Assembly: GCA_034431315.1 (NCBI GenBank)
Contig: DAOUDK010000050.1
Span: forward strand, 1-30,025
Length of the DNA stretch: 30,025 nucleotides
Source of the DNA: JAUWOY01 sp034431315
Lineage (GTDB): Bacteria > Chloroflexota > Anaerolineae > VGOG01
Reading direction: 5' to 3'
The notes beneath the pieces were generated by a model. That model had not been told where the DNA came from. It made no database searches and was given only the letters and a program-made list of their open reading frames with translations. This document shows positions 13,918 through 22,100 of this stretch, in pieces (within the stretch, counting starts at the first letter, position 1; every line of letters starts with the position of its first letter). Position numbers and translations under genes: made by a program.

Positions 13918-15081
13918 ATGTTCGAGCGAGGGACGATCCACGATATCCTTGGCGACTTGGTGGTCTACCGCAACCTGGAGCCTGCCGACGGGCGGCTACG
14001 GAGTCCCCAACTGCCCCCCCTCTTTCCCCCCCAAAGCGGTGTCCTGAGCTCGTCGAAGGGTTGGGGGGGAGGAAGGGGGGGCATCCCTCGCAAAACAGAG
14101 CCCGCTTACGCCCAGGCTATCCTGCGCATCTTGAGTCAGGCTCAGGCATTGCGCTCCGACCAGCGGCTGCAGCGGCTCATCTACATCGGCGATACCGCCA
14201 TGAACGACGGCCAGGCCATCCGCAATCTGGCCCAGCATCTGCCCATCTACGGTTTCATCGGCCACGAGAGAGTGGAGGAGAGCGAGCGGACAGGCATTGG
14301 GGACAGAATAATGCTGGCTAACCGCTGGGAGGCGCTGGCTGATTTTATCCACTTCCTTGAGAGAGAAGGCTTCGCTTTCGACGAGGCGACGGCAGTTCTT
14401 CTTGACCTGGACAAGACGGCCTTCGGGGCGCGGGGGAGGAACTCTCATGTTATAGATGCGGCGCGGGTGGAGGCAGTGCGCCGCACCGTGGAGGAGGTCC
14501 TGGGGGCCGACTTCGACGAAGGGGAGTTCCGGGCCGTCTATGACGAGCTGAATCAACCCCAATACCACCCCTTCACCGCCGACAATCAGGACTATTTGGC
14601 TTACATCTGCCTCATGGTCAGCGGCGAGGTCTATGACTTCGACCAACTGCTAGCCGATCTCGATGACGACCGCGTTTCCACGTTCGCCCAGTTCATCGAG
14701 ATCTGCGCGGAGAGGGCCATTGGCGACGAGCTGGCCCCGGTTCACCGGGAGGTCTACGCCAATTTCCAGCGGGGCGATCCCACCCCTTTCAAAAGTTTTC
14801 GCTACCGGGAATACGAAGAGACGGTGAGGCGGATGGATCGCTTGCCCGACGATGTGGGGGAGGAGAGGGTTCTCGCCGAGGAGATCGTCATCACCCGCGA
14901 GGTGGCCGACGGTTGTCGCTTCCTGAGAGAGAAGGGCGTCCTCCTCTTCGGCCTGACCGACAAACCCGACGAGTCCTCCATCCCCCGACCGGAGCTGGCT
15001 CAAAAGGGGTACCTGCCCCTGCACAGGGTCACGATGAAGGTGGTGGGGAATTCTATCTTGAGGTTGGATGTTGGATGTTAG
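13918..15081 (+). CDS. HAD-superfamily hydrolase-like protein with two HAD-type regions
   Basis: This soluble 387-residue protein contains HAD-like motifs twice. The first half keeps a late motif (LIYIGDTAMNDGQAI, about residue 90) but no DxDxT. The second half begins with VLLDLDKTAFGARG (about residue 160) and ends with a Lys-containing LTDKPDES segment. The substrate is unknown. A 74-bp C/G-rich palindromic insert (14011-14084) encodes residues about 31-56 (PQLPPLFPPQSGVLSSSKGW region) and interrupts an otherwise plausible GRLR...KTEPAYAQAI join. The last seven residues and the stop codon are encoded by heptamer repeats. GGAGGAAAG precedes the ATG. It follows asd by 53 nt in the same direction, so it is probably co-transcribed, though no pathway link is evident. 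Confidence 0.75.
   Translation: MFERGTIHDILGDLVVYRNLEPADGRLRSPQLPPLFPPQSGVLSSSKGWGGGRGGIPRKTEPAYAQAILRILSQAQALRSDQRLQRLIYIGDTAMNDGQAIRNLAQHLPIYGFIGHERVEESERTGIGDRIMLANRWEALADFIHFLEREGFAFDEATAVLLDLDKTAFGARGRNSHVIDAARVEAVRRTVEEVLGADFDEGEFRAVYDELNQPQYHPFTADNQDYLAYICLMVSGEVYDFDQLLADLDDDRVSTFAQFIEICAERAIGDELAPVHREVYANFQRGDPTPFKSFRYREYEETVRRMDRLPDDVGEERVLAEEIVITREVADGCRFLREKGVLLFGLTDKPDESSIPRPELAQKGYLPLHRVTMKVVGNSILRLDVGC
14011..14084. repeat. 74-bp palindromic insert inside the HAD gene
   Basis: The ends are 24-bp C-rich and G-rich arms (14011-14034 and 14061-14084) that match in inverse orientation at about 21 of 24 positions. They enclose a TCCTGAGCTCGTCGAAGGG copy of the dispersed repeat. The reading frame stays open through it. 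Confidence 0.65.
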
Positions 15082-15101
15082 AGGTTGGAGGTTGGAAGTT
15101 C
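15060..15101. repeat. Heptanucleotide tandem repeat (six units)
   Basis: Six 7-bp units follow each other: GAGGTTG, GATGTTG, GATGTTA, GAGGTTG, GAGGTTG, GAAGTTC. The array supplies the last codons and stop of the HAD gene and reaches the stop codon of the convergent PHP gene. Confidence 0.75.
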
Positions 15102-16173
15102 ACCGCACGTAGATGGGATTGGTGAAGACCCAGCCTCGCTTTCTGAGGAGAAAGGAGCGATAGGCTTCGACGCGGTAGACTCCCCTTTCCCTCGCCGTCC
15201 ACCCCAAGCTTTTCCCGTTTTTCCGGGCTACTATCCGTCCGTCCCGCAGCAGCCGGATGTCGGCCCGTCGAGGTGAGTGCACCTCCAGTAATACTTCCCC
15301 TCGCAGAGCGATCTCCTGCCCCATGATCACCCTGGAAGTTTGACGTTTGACGTTTGCCGCTTGACTCTCAGCCGTGAAGCGGAAGCCACGAGTATCGCCT
15401 AGCAGATCGTAGGCCACGAAGCAACGTCCCTCTCTCAATGCACTGTAGACCACCTGCTTGTCGTGGTCCAGTTGGCCGTTGAACGCCTCCTGGATCAGAA
15501 TGTGGGTATTGACAGTTCGAAACAGGTAATCGTAGGGTTGAACTACCCTGGTGAGGGGGCCCAGACGATAGGTGTTGCCGTGGGCGTCGGAGCCGCCGAG
15601 GGCCACCGTCTTTCTCTGTTGCAGAAGCTCGTCCCACTTAGCCAGGGTCTCGGGGTGGGGGCCCAGCATGACCAGCCTGGGAAAATAGCAGAACAGGATG
15701 GCGGCTGCCTTGTTGGGCAGGCGGTTCTTGAACTCGGACATGTAGTTCCACAGCTCCAGGCCGGTGTAGCCGCTGACCTGCCAGTCGCGCCAGGAGAGGT
15801 TGGGTTCTTCGACAAAAGGCGGGGCATCGTATTCTATGGGGTGGGCCAGGAAACCGAAGCCTCCCTGGGCGTTCACGGCGTTGATGACCGCCTGGGGATC
15901 CTGGGCGTAAGGGGCCACGTCCTCTTTGAGATTGAGGGCCAGGTAGTGGCTGGACTCAGGCTGTCGCTGCTGGTCGTGGACCTCCTCGCCCATCAGGAGG
16001 AGGGTGTTCTCGTACCAGCCGTCTAATCCCTTGACCAGGACGTTGTGCTCAGTGGGGATGATGAAGTCCAATCCCGCCAGGTTGGCGATGCGGACGACTT
16101 CCTCGATAGTAGCGACTCCATCGGAGTAAGTGGTGTGCAGGTGGATGTGGCCAACGTATTCGTTGAGGTTCAT
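15100..16173 (-). CDS. PHP-domain metal-dependent phosphoesterase
   Basis: This cytoplasmic 357-residue protein belongs to the PHP superfamily, which hydrolyses phosphoesters with a polynuclear metal site. Metal ligands are visible in HIHLHTTYSDG (residues 9-19), PTEHNV, GEEVHD, FLAHP and GGSDAHGNTYR. The C-terminal 80 or so residues form a beta-rich extension (LLEVHSPRRADIRLLRDGR, ending NPIYVR), as in CehA-type proteins. The true substrate cannot be inferred. An AANVKRQTS stretch near residue 273 is encoded by a heptamer repeat and looks like an absorbed insertion. AAAGGAG is 9 nt upstream of the ATG and overlaps the stop of the YbaK-type gene, so the two are translationally linked. Confidence 0.85.
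   Translation of the reverse strand: MNLNEYVGHIHLHTTYSDGVATIEEVVRIANLAGLDFIIPTEHNVLVKGLDGWYENTLLLMGEEVHDQQRQPESSHYLALNLKEDVAPYAQDPQAVINAVNAQGGFGFLAHPIEYDAPPFVEEPNLSWRDWQVSGYTGLELWNYMSEFKNRLPNKAAAILFCYFPRLVMLGPHPETLAKWDELLQQRKTVALGGSDAHGNTYRLGPLTRVVQPYDYLFRTVNTHILIQEAFNGQLDHDKQVVYSALREGRCFVAYDLLGDTRGFRFTAESQAANVKRQTSRVIMGQEIALRGEVLLEVHSPRRADIRLLRDGRIVARKNGKSLGWTARERGVYRVEAYRSFLLRKRGWVFTNPIYVR
15338..15365. repeat. Heptanucleotide tandem repeat inside the PHP gene (four units)
   Basis: GTTTGAC, GTTTGAC, GTTTGCC, GCTTGAC follow each other in frame within the coding sequence. A related fragment (GTTTGACGTTTTC) covers the first codons of the 76-aa gene near 5210-5220. Confidence 0.65.
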
Positions 16174-16179
16174 GCTTGT

Positions 16180-16656
16180 CTACTCCTTTGAGCTACATTC
16201 TATCACTTTGGCTTTGGTCACGCGAAGGAGATCCCCGACCGCAATACCCAGGTTGATCCCCCGGCACCCAGCGCTGACCAGCACCCGCTGGAGCTGCGTC
16301 GCTGCCTGGTCAATGTATACCTCGAAGCCCTGCTTGAGGAGCGGCAGGGCCGAGATGCCTCCCACCTCCAGCCCGGTCAGCGATTCCGCCTCTTTGTGGC
16401 TCGCCATGCGCAGCTTCTTCTCTCCCACGGCTTTGGCCAGCCGTTTGAGGTCGAGCTCTCGGTGGCCGGCTATCATCACCAGCAGCGGTCTGCCCTGTTT
16501 GCGCACCACGACCAGGGTTTTGTAGACCTGACTGACTGGCACGCCCACCACCTGGGCTACTCCCTCGGCGGAGTGAACCTCTGGCGGAAAGGTGTAAGTT
16601 TCGTAGGGCACCCCGCGGGCGTCAAGCATCCGCATGGTGTTATTCTTGTCGGCCAT
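16180..16656 (-). CDS. ybaK: YbaK/EbsC-family Cys-tRNA(Pro)/aminoacyl-tRNA deacylase
   Basis: The family hydrolyses mischarged tRNA (classically Cys-tRNA-Pro) in trans. The protein is 158 residues, normal for YbaK. Typical segments are PPEVHSAEGVAQVVGVPVSQ, VYKTLVV, LLVMIAGHRELDLKRLAKAV and GYxVGGxSPL-like LEVGGISALPLLK. The start at 16656 (MADKNNTMRML) is preferred, with AAGGAG 10 nt upstream. The in-frame TTG at 16665 is only 1 nt from that site. Its stop codon lies inside the Shine-Dalgarno of the PHP gene, 6 nt before the next ATG. A 96-bp palindromic element lies 27 nt upstream, and no clear promoter was seen between the two. Confidence 0.88.
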   Translation of the reverse strand: MADKNNTMRMLDARGVPYETYTFPPEVHSAEGVAQVVGVPVSQVYKTLVVVRKQGRPLLVMIAGHRELDLKRLAKAVGEKKLRMASHKEAESLTGLEVGGISALPLLKQGFEVYIDQAATQLQRVLVSAGCRGINLGIAVGDLLRVTKAKVIECSSKE

Positions 16657-16683
16657 GGCATCCAAACTCCTTGGTAAGCGTCC

Positions 16684-16779
16684 AGACCTCCGAGGTTTCG
16701 GTCGTAGACTTGATCAATTAGGATGCCAGCGATGTCCTGAGCTAGAATCTAGCCTTTCGTGCGGAAACCTCGGAGGTCT
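16684..16779. repeat. 96-bp element with perfect 16-bp inverted ends
   Basis: AGACCTCCGAGGTTTC (16684-16699) recurs perfectly inverted at 16764-16779. The interior carries no gene. The arm has the same AGACC-N5-GGTTTC layout as the hairpin after asd, suggesting one repeat family with variable centres. Confidence 0.7.
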
Positions 16780-16949
16780 CTCGGCTTGGTTGATTACCCA
16801 GGAAGTATGCCACAGTCTGCGGAATTAGTCAACAACGCGACTGTCCATTAACGAGCGAGGAGTTCTCAATAGGCAGCTTGCGGTTTCACAATGTTTCTAA
16901 CGACTTTATACGATTTCTGGAAATTTTAAGGTAACTCAAGCTTTTAAGG

Positions 16950-16978
16950 TGGAAAATTCACGGGAAGTGTGGTAAAAT
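16950..16978 (+). promoter_or_regulatory. Possible promoter of the winged-helix gene
   Basis: An extended -10 (TGTGGTAAAAT, hexamer 16973-16978) is preceded 17 nt upstream by a weak -35 (TGGAAA, 16950-16955). The surrounding 150 bases are clearly more AT-rich than the coding DNA on both sides and contain no gene. Confidence 0.4.
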
Positions 16979-17024
16979 AGAGGCGTTGTTATTCGGTCAG
17001 TGTGTAACTTAAGGAGGAGCTGTC

Positions 17025-17363
17025 ATGTCTATGAGAACCAGGCTTTTGAAGGCACAAGTGACACAGCAGGTGTTCCGCGCCGCAGACTTGACTTTGGATT
17101 TAGCGAGCAGGGAAATCAAGGGCTGCAACGGCCATAATAAGCTTACTCCTAAAGAATGTGAACTGCTCGCGCTATTCATGAGCTATCCGGGGCGAGTGCT
17201 CAGCCGCAAGCTGTTAATGAAAGAGGTTTGGGACACCGATTTCCTGGATGACACCAGGACTTTAGAGGTCCACATCTGCTGGCTGAGGAAGAAGATCGAA
17301 GAGGATCCTCGCAACCCTCAGAGGCTGCGCACGATCCGAGGCGTTGGTTATCGCTTTGGATAG
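17025..17363 (+). CDS. Standalone OmpR/PhoB-type winged-helix DNA-binding protein
   Basis: This 112-residue protein consists essentially of the effector domain of OmpR-family regulators: FRAADLTLDLASREIKG, LTPKECELLALFMSYPGRVL, SRKLLMKEVWD, DDTRTLEVHICWLRKKIE and the terminal RTIRGVGYRFG. No receiver domain or membrane segment precedes it, so it cannot be controlled by a kinase in the usual way. AAGGAGGAGC precedes the ATG. It is followed by a strong terminator hairpin and is a single-gene unit. The target is unknown. Confidence 0.85.
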   Translation: MSMRTRLLKAQVTQQVFRAADLTLDLASREIKGCNGHNKLTPKECELLALFMSYPGRVLSRKLLMKEVWDTDFLDDTRTLEVHICWLRKKIEEDPRNPQRLRTIRGVGYRFG

Positions 17364-17416
17364 TATGGCTTGGGGATGCTTGTGAGTGAAGCGGCGGTTT
17401 GAACCGCGAATCAAGT

Positions 17417-17454
17417 GAAGGCCACGAAAGTTGCGAAATGCTTTCGTGGCCTTC
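17417..17454 (+). terminator. Terminator-like hairpin, part of a dispersed 3'-end module
   Basis: A perfect 14-bp stem, GAAGGCCACGAAAG (17417-17430) with CTTTCGTGGCCTTC (17441-17454), has a 10-nt loop and is followed by GTTTCTT. It is preceded by a GCGGTTTGAACCGC palindrome (17394-17407). Nearly the same module ends the protease gene at 29629-29697. Confidence 0.7.
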
Positions 17455-17516
17455 GTTTCTTGCCGAGTAGCAGCACGGAAGGTCACCCTCCACAATCGTG
17501 ACGGCCGCATCGGCTC

Positions 17517-17545
17517 TTTACTTTCAGAGAGAGGTGTAGTACAAT
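17517..17545 (+). promoter_or_regulatory. Promoter of the DUF7718/DUF5647 pair
   Basis: TTTACT (17517-17522) and TACAAT (17540-17545) are separated by 17 nt. The start point would be about 17552, leaving a leader of roughly 20 nt with AGGAG before the GTG start. Confidence 0.6.
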
Positions 17546-17570
17546 ACACCAAGAATTCAGGAGATGGGTC

Positions 17571-17891
17571 GTGGGCGAAAAGGACTACATTATTTCCCTC
17601 TCTCCAAACAACGAGGACCGGTATAGGCACTATCACCGGCTGGAGAAGAAACAGATTGTCCAATTCAGAATCCAGTATGAAGCCTACATCGAAGGAGCCT
17701 GGAGGGAGATCGTCCGGTATGATATGGCCCACGGGCGACCTCACAAGGATCTCATCCATCCTGATGGCAGTCAAACCAAGGAGGAGTTTTTCGGGTATAC
17801 GCCCGCTGAGGTGCTGACCTATGGCGAAAGGGACCTCAAAAGGAACTGGAAGAACTATCGGGAAAACTACGAACGGGAGATGAGAAGATGA
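17571..17891 (+). CDS. DUF7718-like protein
   Basis: This 106-residue soluble protein of unknown function has a beta-rich first half (VQFRIQYEAYIEGAWREIV), a conserved-looking RYDMAHGRPHKDLIHPDG core with several His/Asp, and a charged helical C-terminus (DLKRNWKNYRENYEREMRR). It starts with GTG, with AGGAG 7 nt upstream. Its TGA stop overlaps the ATG of the next gene (ATGA), so the two are translated as a pair. It resembles small Chloroflexota proteins assigned to DUF7718; the assignment is from memory of the pattern. Confidence 0.7.
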   Translation: MGEKDYIISLSPNNEDRYRHYHRLEKKQIVQFRIQYEAYIEGAWREIVRYDMAHGRPHKDLIHPDGSQTKEEFFGYTPAEVLTYGERDLKRNWKNYRENYEREMRR

Positions 17892-18187
17892 CCTATGATG
17901 AGATTTTCGAGAAGAACCTGACATTGAGCACGGAGTTCAGTCTATATCTGTTGGAGCATCCGGAGTTTGCAGATACGCTGCCGGACAAGGCGCACGTAGT
18001 GCTCCTGCCGAAGAATGACCTCGAGCTATGCCAAGCCAATCTCAAGGCAGCTTCGCTCTACGGTCAAAGGGATGGCGATGACCGGCCTCTGGTCTATGTG
18101 GAGATAGAGAGATTGGCGCCCATCCGCTCCAGATTGGTGAATCCCAAAGTAGCCACCCAGGCTGAGGTGAAAGCCATCGCTGCCTGA
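17888..18187 (+). CDS. DUF5647-like protein
   Basis: This 99-residue soluble protein is of unknown function. Its pattern EKNLTLSTEFSLYLLEHPEF, VVLLPKNDLELCQANL and VYVEIERLAPIRSRLVNP matches the DUF5647 family of small proteins. It overlaps the upstream gene by 4 nt (ATGA), an arrangement typical of co-translated partners including toxin-antitoxin pairs, although neither protein shows known toxin motifs. The pair has its own promoter upstream and a hairpin terminator downstream, so it forms an isolated two-gene unit. Confidence 0.75.
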   Translation: MTYDEIFEKNLTLSTEFSLYLLEHPEFADTLPDKAHVVLLPKNDLELCQANLKAASLYGQRDGDDRPLVYVEIERLAPIRSRLVNPKVATQAEVKAIAA

Positions 18188-18250
18188 CCAGGCTATTGCG
18201 ACCATGATCCAGGGTAGCACACTCAGCGAGAGAAACCTGTGAGTAAGGAG

Positions 18251-18268
18251 GCGGTTTGAACCGCTTTT
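18251..18268 (+). terminator. Short hairpin terminator after the DUF pair
   Basis: GCGGTT-TG-AACCGC (18251-18264) is followed directly by TTTT. The palindrome is identical to that at 17394-17407 and is part of a recurring GTGAG...GCGGTTTGAACCGC motif. Confidence 0.5.
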
Positions 18269-18293
18269 CCTGTACTTCGATTCAGTTGAGGAT

Positions 18294-18321
18294 TTGACAG
18301 GGGGCCAAACTGTGCTAAAAT
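18294..18321 (+). promoter_or_regulatory. Promoter of the emfourin-like/protease unit
   Basis: TTGACA (18294-18299) and TAAAAT (18316-18321) have a 16-nt spacer. Transcription would start near 18328 and run about 115 nt to an intrinsic terminator before reaching the first gene. Confidence 0.7.
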
Positions 18322-18396
18322 AGCTGTAGTTAGCGGGGCGCTGGAGCTCGGCCTACACGACGCAGCCTGACACAGCAAACATCATCCCTGAACCCG

Positions 18397-18443
18397 ACGC
18401 CAGCCACGGCCGTGCTTTTGCGTGCTCTCAGGCTGGCGTTTTT
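18397..18443 (+). terminator. Intrinsic terminator in the leader; possible attenuator
   Basis: ACGCCAGCC (18397-18405) pairs with GGCTGGCGT (18431-18439), followed by a run of T (18439-18443). It lies between the promoter at 18294 and the lipoprotein start at 18482. A competing helix is available: CAGCCTG (18363-18369) can pair with CAGGCTG (18429-18435) and would disrupt the terminator. No leader peptide with an ATG was found. Confidence 0.55.
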
Positions 18444-18481
18444 GTATCGCGCAACCAATAGCTGCGCCGAGGCGGCACATC

Positions 18482-19051
18482 ATGTTTCGCAAATCTCTAC
18501 AACTTCTGTTCATCGTCTTCCTGGCTGACTTGCTGCTGGCTGCTTGCGGTCCGGCAACGCAGCCCGAGACAACACTCTCTGAAACGGTGCTACCTGAGGC
18601 AATACAGCCGGAAGCGACTGTCAGCCCGCCCATGGAAACGCCTGTTATCTCCCGTCCCGAGGCAGAGGGCCAGGCGCCTGACAAGTTGACAGAGGCGATG
18701 GAGGGCGCGGTGATCATCTACCAACGCAGTGGTGGAATCGCCGGGACATTCGAGCAGTGGACTATTTACCTCGATGGGCGGATCACGGCCGACGATGGTC
18801 GCATATGGCAGGTGGCACCGGAGGAGGTTCAGCAGCTCCTTGGCGACATTGAAGCTTTGGGCTTCTTTGAGATGAGTGATAGATATGTGCCTCTCGATGC
18901 GTGTTGTGACCGTTTCACGTATGAGGTGACCGTTCTCCGTGGTAGCAAGGTGAAAAGAGTAACCACGATTGATGCAGCGCCCAACACCCCAACTAAGCTG
19001 TGGCGCGTTATAGAAGAGATAAGTGGTCTGGTGTCTGATCTGGAAGGTTAG
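18482..19051 (+). CDS. Emfourin-like lipoprotein, predicted M4-protease inhibitor
   Basis: This is a 189-residue lipoprotein. The signal peptide ends in LLAAC with lipid Cys22, followed by a Thr/Pro/Glu-rich linker to about residue 70. Residues 76-187 match the general pattern of emfourin (protealysin inhibitor): a strand with YQRSGGIAG (80-88), a polar strand WTIYLDGR, a helix VAPEEVQQLLGDIEALGFFE, DRFTYEVTVLRG, and a final helix WRVIEEISGLV. Emfourins inhibit M4 peptidases and are usually encoded beside them, and the next gene is an M4 peptidase. This one adds a membrane anchor. The GTG at 18422 would extend the frame through the terminator; ATG 18482 gives an intact lipobox and is preferred. 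Family assignment is by pattern only. Confidence 0.72.
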   Translation: MFRKSLQLLFIVFLADLLLAACGPATQPETTLSETVLPEAIQPEATVSPPMETPVISRPEAEGQAPDKLTEAMEGAVIIYQRSGGIAGTFEQWTIYLDGRITADDGRIWQVAPEEVQQLLGDIEALGFFEMSDRYVPLDACCDRFTYEVTVLRGSKVKRVTTIDAAPNTPTKLWRVIEEISGLVSDLEG

Positions 19052-19152
19052 ACTCAGATCTTGCTGAAACACCGGGCTGAGGCACAACCAGCCTGCCTGT
19101 TGCGACAACTGCGTGTATCGAGGCGACCTGATACAACGCGACCTTAATAGCA

Positions 19153-19176
19153 TGCCCTTGTTGGGCAGCAAGGAGG
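19153..19176 (+). promoter_or_regulatory. Hairpin next to the Shine-Dalgarno of the protease gene
   Basis: TGCCC-TTGTT-GGGCA (19153-19167) ends 3 nt before AGGAGG (19171-19176), which is 6 nt from the ATG. The 131-nt gap after the inhibitor gene otherwise shows no promoter, so the protease is probably read from the upstream promoter. Confidence 0.4.
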
Positions 19177-19182
19177 ATACAG

Positions 19183-22100
19183 ATGAAAACTCTGAGAACA
19201 GCCATAATAGCGGTACTCCTGGTAATCACCCTCGTTCTTCCAGCGCGATCGGGGCCATTGGCTCAAGAGCCACCGCCGAGGCCTCCTGGCCCCACAGACC
19301 AGGCCCTGATCGACCGGTTGCGACAGGAAACCGGAGACAAGGTACGCATCTCATATCACGCCAAGACGGGCAAGGTTCGCTTCATCGGCACTGATCTGGA
19401 GCACACCATCTCTCAGCCGGGCAGGCTGGCGGCAGGGGCTACGCCAGAGGACGTGGCGCGGCAGTTCTTGGCTACTTACGGTCAACTTTTCGGTCTGAGC
19501 GATCAGGCCCAGGAGCTCACGGTGATACGCACTAAAACGGCCGACCGTGCCCGCAGCTTCGTGCGCTTCCAGCAGGTCTACAAGGGTATTCCGGTGCTGG
19601 GCGGCGAGTTGATTGTCCAGATGGATGCCAGCAAGAACGTCGTTTCGGCCAACGGCGAGGTCTTGCCCGACCTGGAGCTGAACAGCGTTCCAAGGATTGA
19701 CGCCGAAGCAGCTAGTCTGCGAGCCCTGACAAGAGTAGCCAAAGACTATAGCCTGAGTGTAGACGATTTGATGGCTACCGAACCGGAGCTGTGGACTTAC
19801 AATCCTAATCTGCTTGGTGGTCCTGGCCCAAGTCTCACCACACTAGTCTGGCGGATGGAGGTGCAACCCAAAGAGTTGCTGCCTATCCACGAACTGGTCT
19901 TAGTGGACGCCCATCTAGGCTTCGTCGCGCTGCATTTTAACCAGATCGACGCAGCCAAAAACCGGCTGATCTACGATAACAACAACGATTGGACTCTAGG
20001 TCTGCCCGGCAATGGTCCAATCCGCACCGAAGGGCAGGGACCGACCGGTATCACCGATGTGGACAACGCCTACGGCTACGCCGGCGATACGTATGACTTC
20101 TACTGGAACACGCATGGCCGGGATAGCTTAGACAACGCCGGCACGAATCTGGTCTCAACCACCCGCTACTGCCCTAATTCAACCGACTGTCCGTACGAGA
20201 ACGCCTTCTGGGACGGCCAGCAGATGGTCTATGGTGACGGCTATGCTTCAGCCGACGACGTGGTGGCCCACGAGATGACCCATGGCGTCACGCAGTACGA
20301 GTCCAACCTGTTCTACTATATGCAATCCGGCGCTATCAACGAGGCCTTCTCCGACATGTGGGGTGAATTCGTTGACCTGACCAACGGCGCCGGGGACGAC
20401 ACGGCAGGTGTACGTTGGTTGATAGGCGAAGACCTGTCTATCGGCGCCATCCGCGATATGAGCGACCCGCCAGCTTACGGCGACCCGGCTAGGATAGGTA
20501 GCACCTACTACTATTGTGGCGAAGGGGACAATGGCGGTGTGCACGGTAACAGCGGAGTTGCTAACAAGGCAGCCTACCTGATGACAGATGGCGACACCTT
20601 CAACGGCTACACCGTCACCGGCATCGGCATTGACAAGACGGCCAAGATTTTCTACGAGGTCCAGACTAACCTGTTCACTTCGGCCGCTGACTACCAGGAC
20701 CTGTACGACGGCCTGTACCAGGCCTGCACCGATCTCATCGGCACCAGCGGCATCACCGCCTCCGATTGTCAGGAGGTGCAGGATGCGGCGAACGCTACCG
20801 AGATGAACCAGCAGCCGACCTCCTGTTCGGCCATCAATGCCCCCATCTGTGACAGTGGGTCGCCTACTAATCTGTTCTTCGACGACATGGAGAACACCAG
20901 CAGCGGCAACTGGACTTCGGCTGCCATAGTAGGGAGCAACGAATGGTACTATCCCCAGAACTCTCATCCCTACACGGGTTTCGACGCCACTTACGCTACC
21001 AGCGGGGTCTACAACGTCTGGGGCTATAACTACTATGATACCGCTGACTACTATATGGCCATGACTTCAGGCGTGGCCCTGCCGGCCGGGAGCCAGCCCT
21101 ACTTGCACTTCAACCACGCCTACGCCTTCGAGGATTATGGGACGACGATGTACGATGGCGGTGTGCTTGAGTACAGCACCAACGGCGGCAGCTCGTGGAA
21201 CGATGCCGGCTCGCTGTTCACCCACAACGGCTACGATGGAACGATCTCCAGTTCCTTCGGTAACCCGCTAGGCGGGCGACAGGCATTCGGGGGCGAAAGC
21301 AACGACTACTTCTCCAGCCGACTCAACCTGAGCTCGCTGGCCGGACAGAGCGTGCGCTTTCGCTTCCGCATCGGCACTGACAGCAGCTACGACGCCTACG
21401 GCTGGTTCATTGACGATGTACGGATCTATACTTGCCCCCTTCCCGATATCGAGGTCTCTCCTGCTTCCTTTGAAGAAACGGTGATCGAGGGTGGGATGGT
21501 CACCAAAACATTGACCATCAGTAACACCAGCACAGATTCTCTCACCTTCTCAATTAGTGAGGTGCCAGGAAGCTTCACGCCGACGGCGATATTGGATGGC
21601 CACAGACCGGCACAATCATTGGATGAGACAGGGAATCCGCCCCAAGAGTTGCTTCTTTCTCCTATTATCCTCCTTGACCTGGGTGACGTAGTGAACTCGT
21701 TCAGCGCCCCAGCTGCCGAGTTCATTGGCCTGGAATGGATCAATGGATACCTCTGGGCAGCATCATCCTCTAATTCTATGCTGTATAAACTAAACCCGGT
21801 GAGCGGTGCGATTCTGGATACCATCAGCGTTCCGGGATTATCCATGGCCGGACTCGCATGGGATGGCAGTGCATTTTGGATAACGGACGCTACGGCGGAT
21901 GTCATTGCAAAGGTAAATACCTCAGGGACAGTTCTGTTGACTTTCCCTGCGCCATCATCGGGTCCTGTTGGCCTGGCCTGGGATGGGGCCTACCTGTGGG
22001 ATGTAGATTGGGTGTCTGCTGAACTGCATAAGATCAATCCGAGCAATGGCGCGGTCCTGCACATCATACCATCGCCTGACACAAACCCGGCGGGTGTGGC

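Noticed and set aside
18328..18443. c-di-GMP or other known riboswitch upstream of the protease unit
   Set aside because: No recognised consensus core was found; only the terminator and an alternative helix can be supported.
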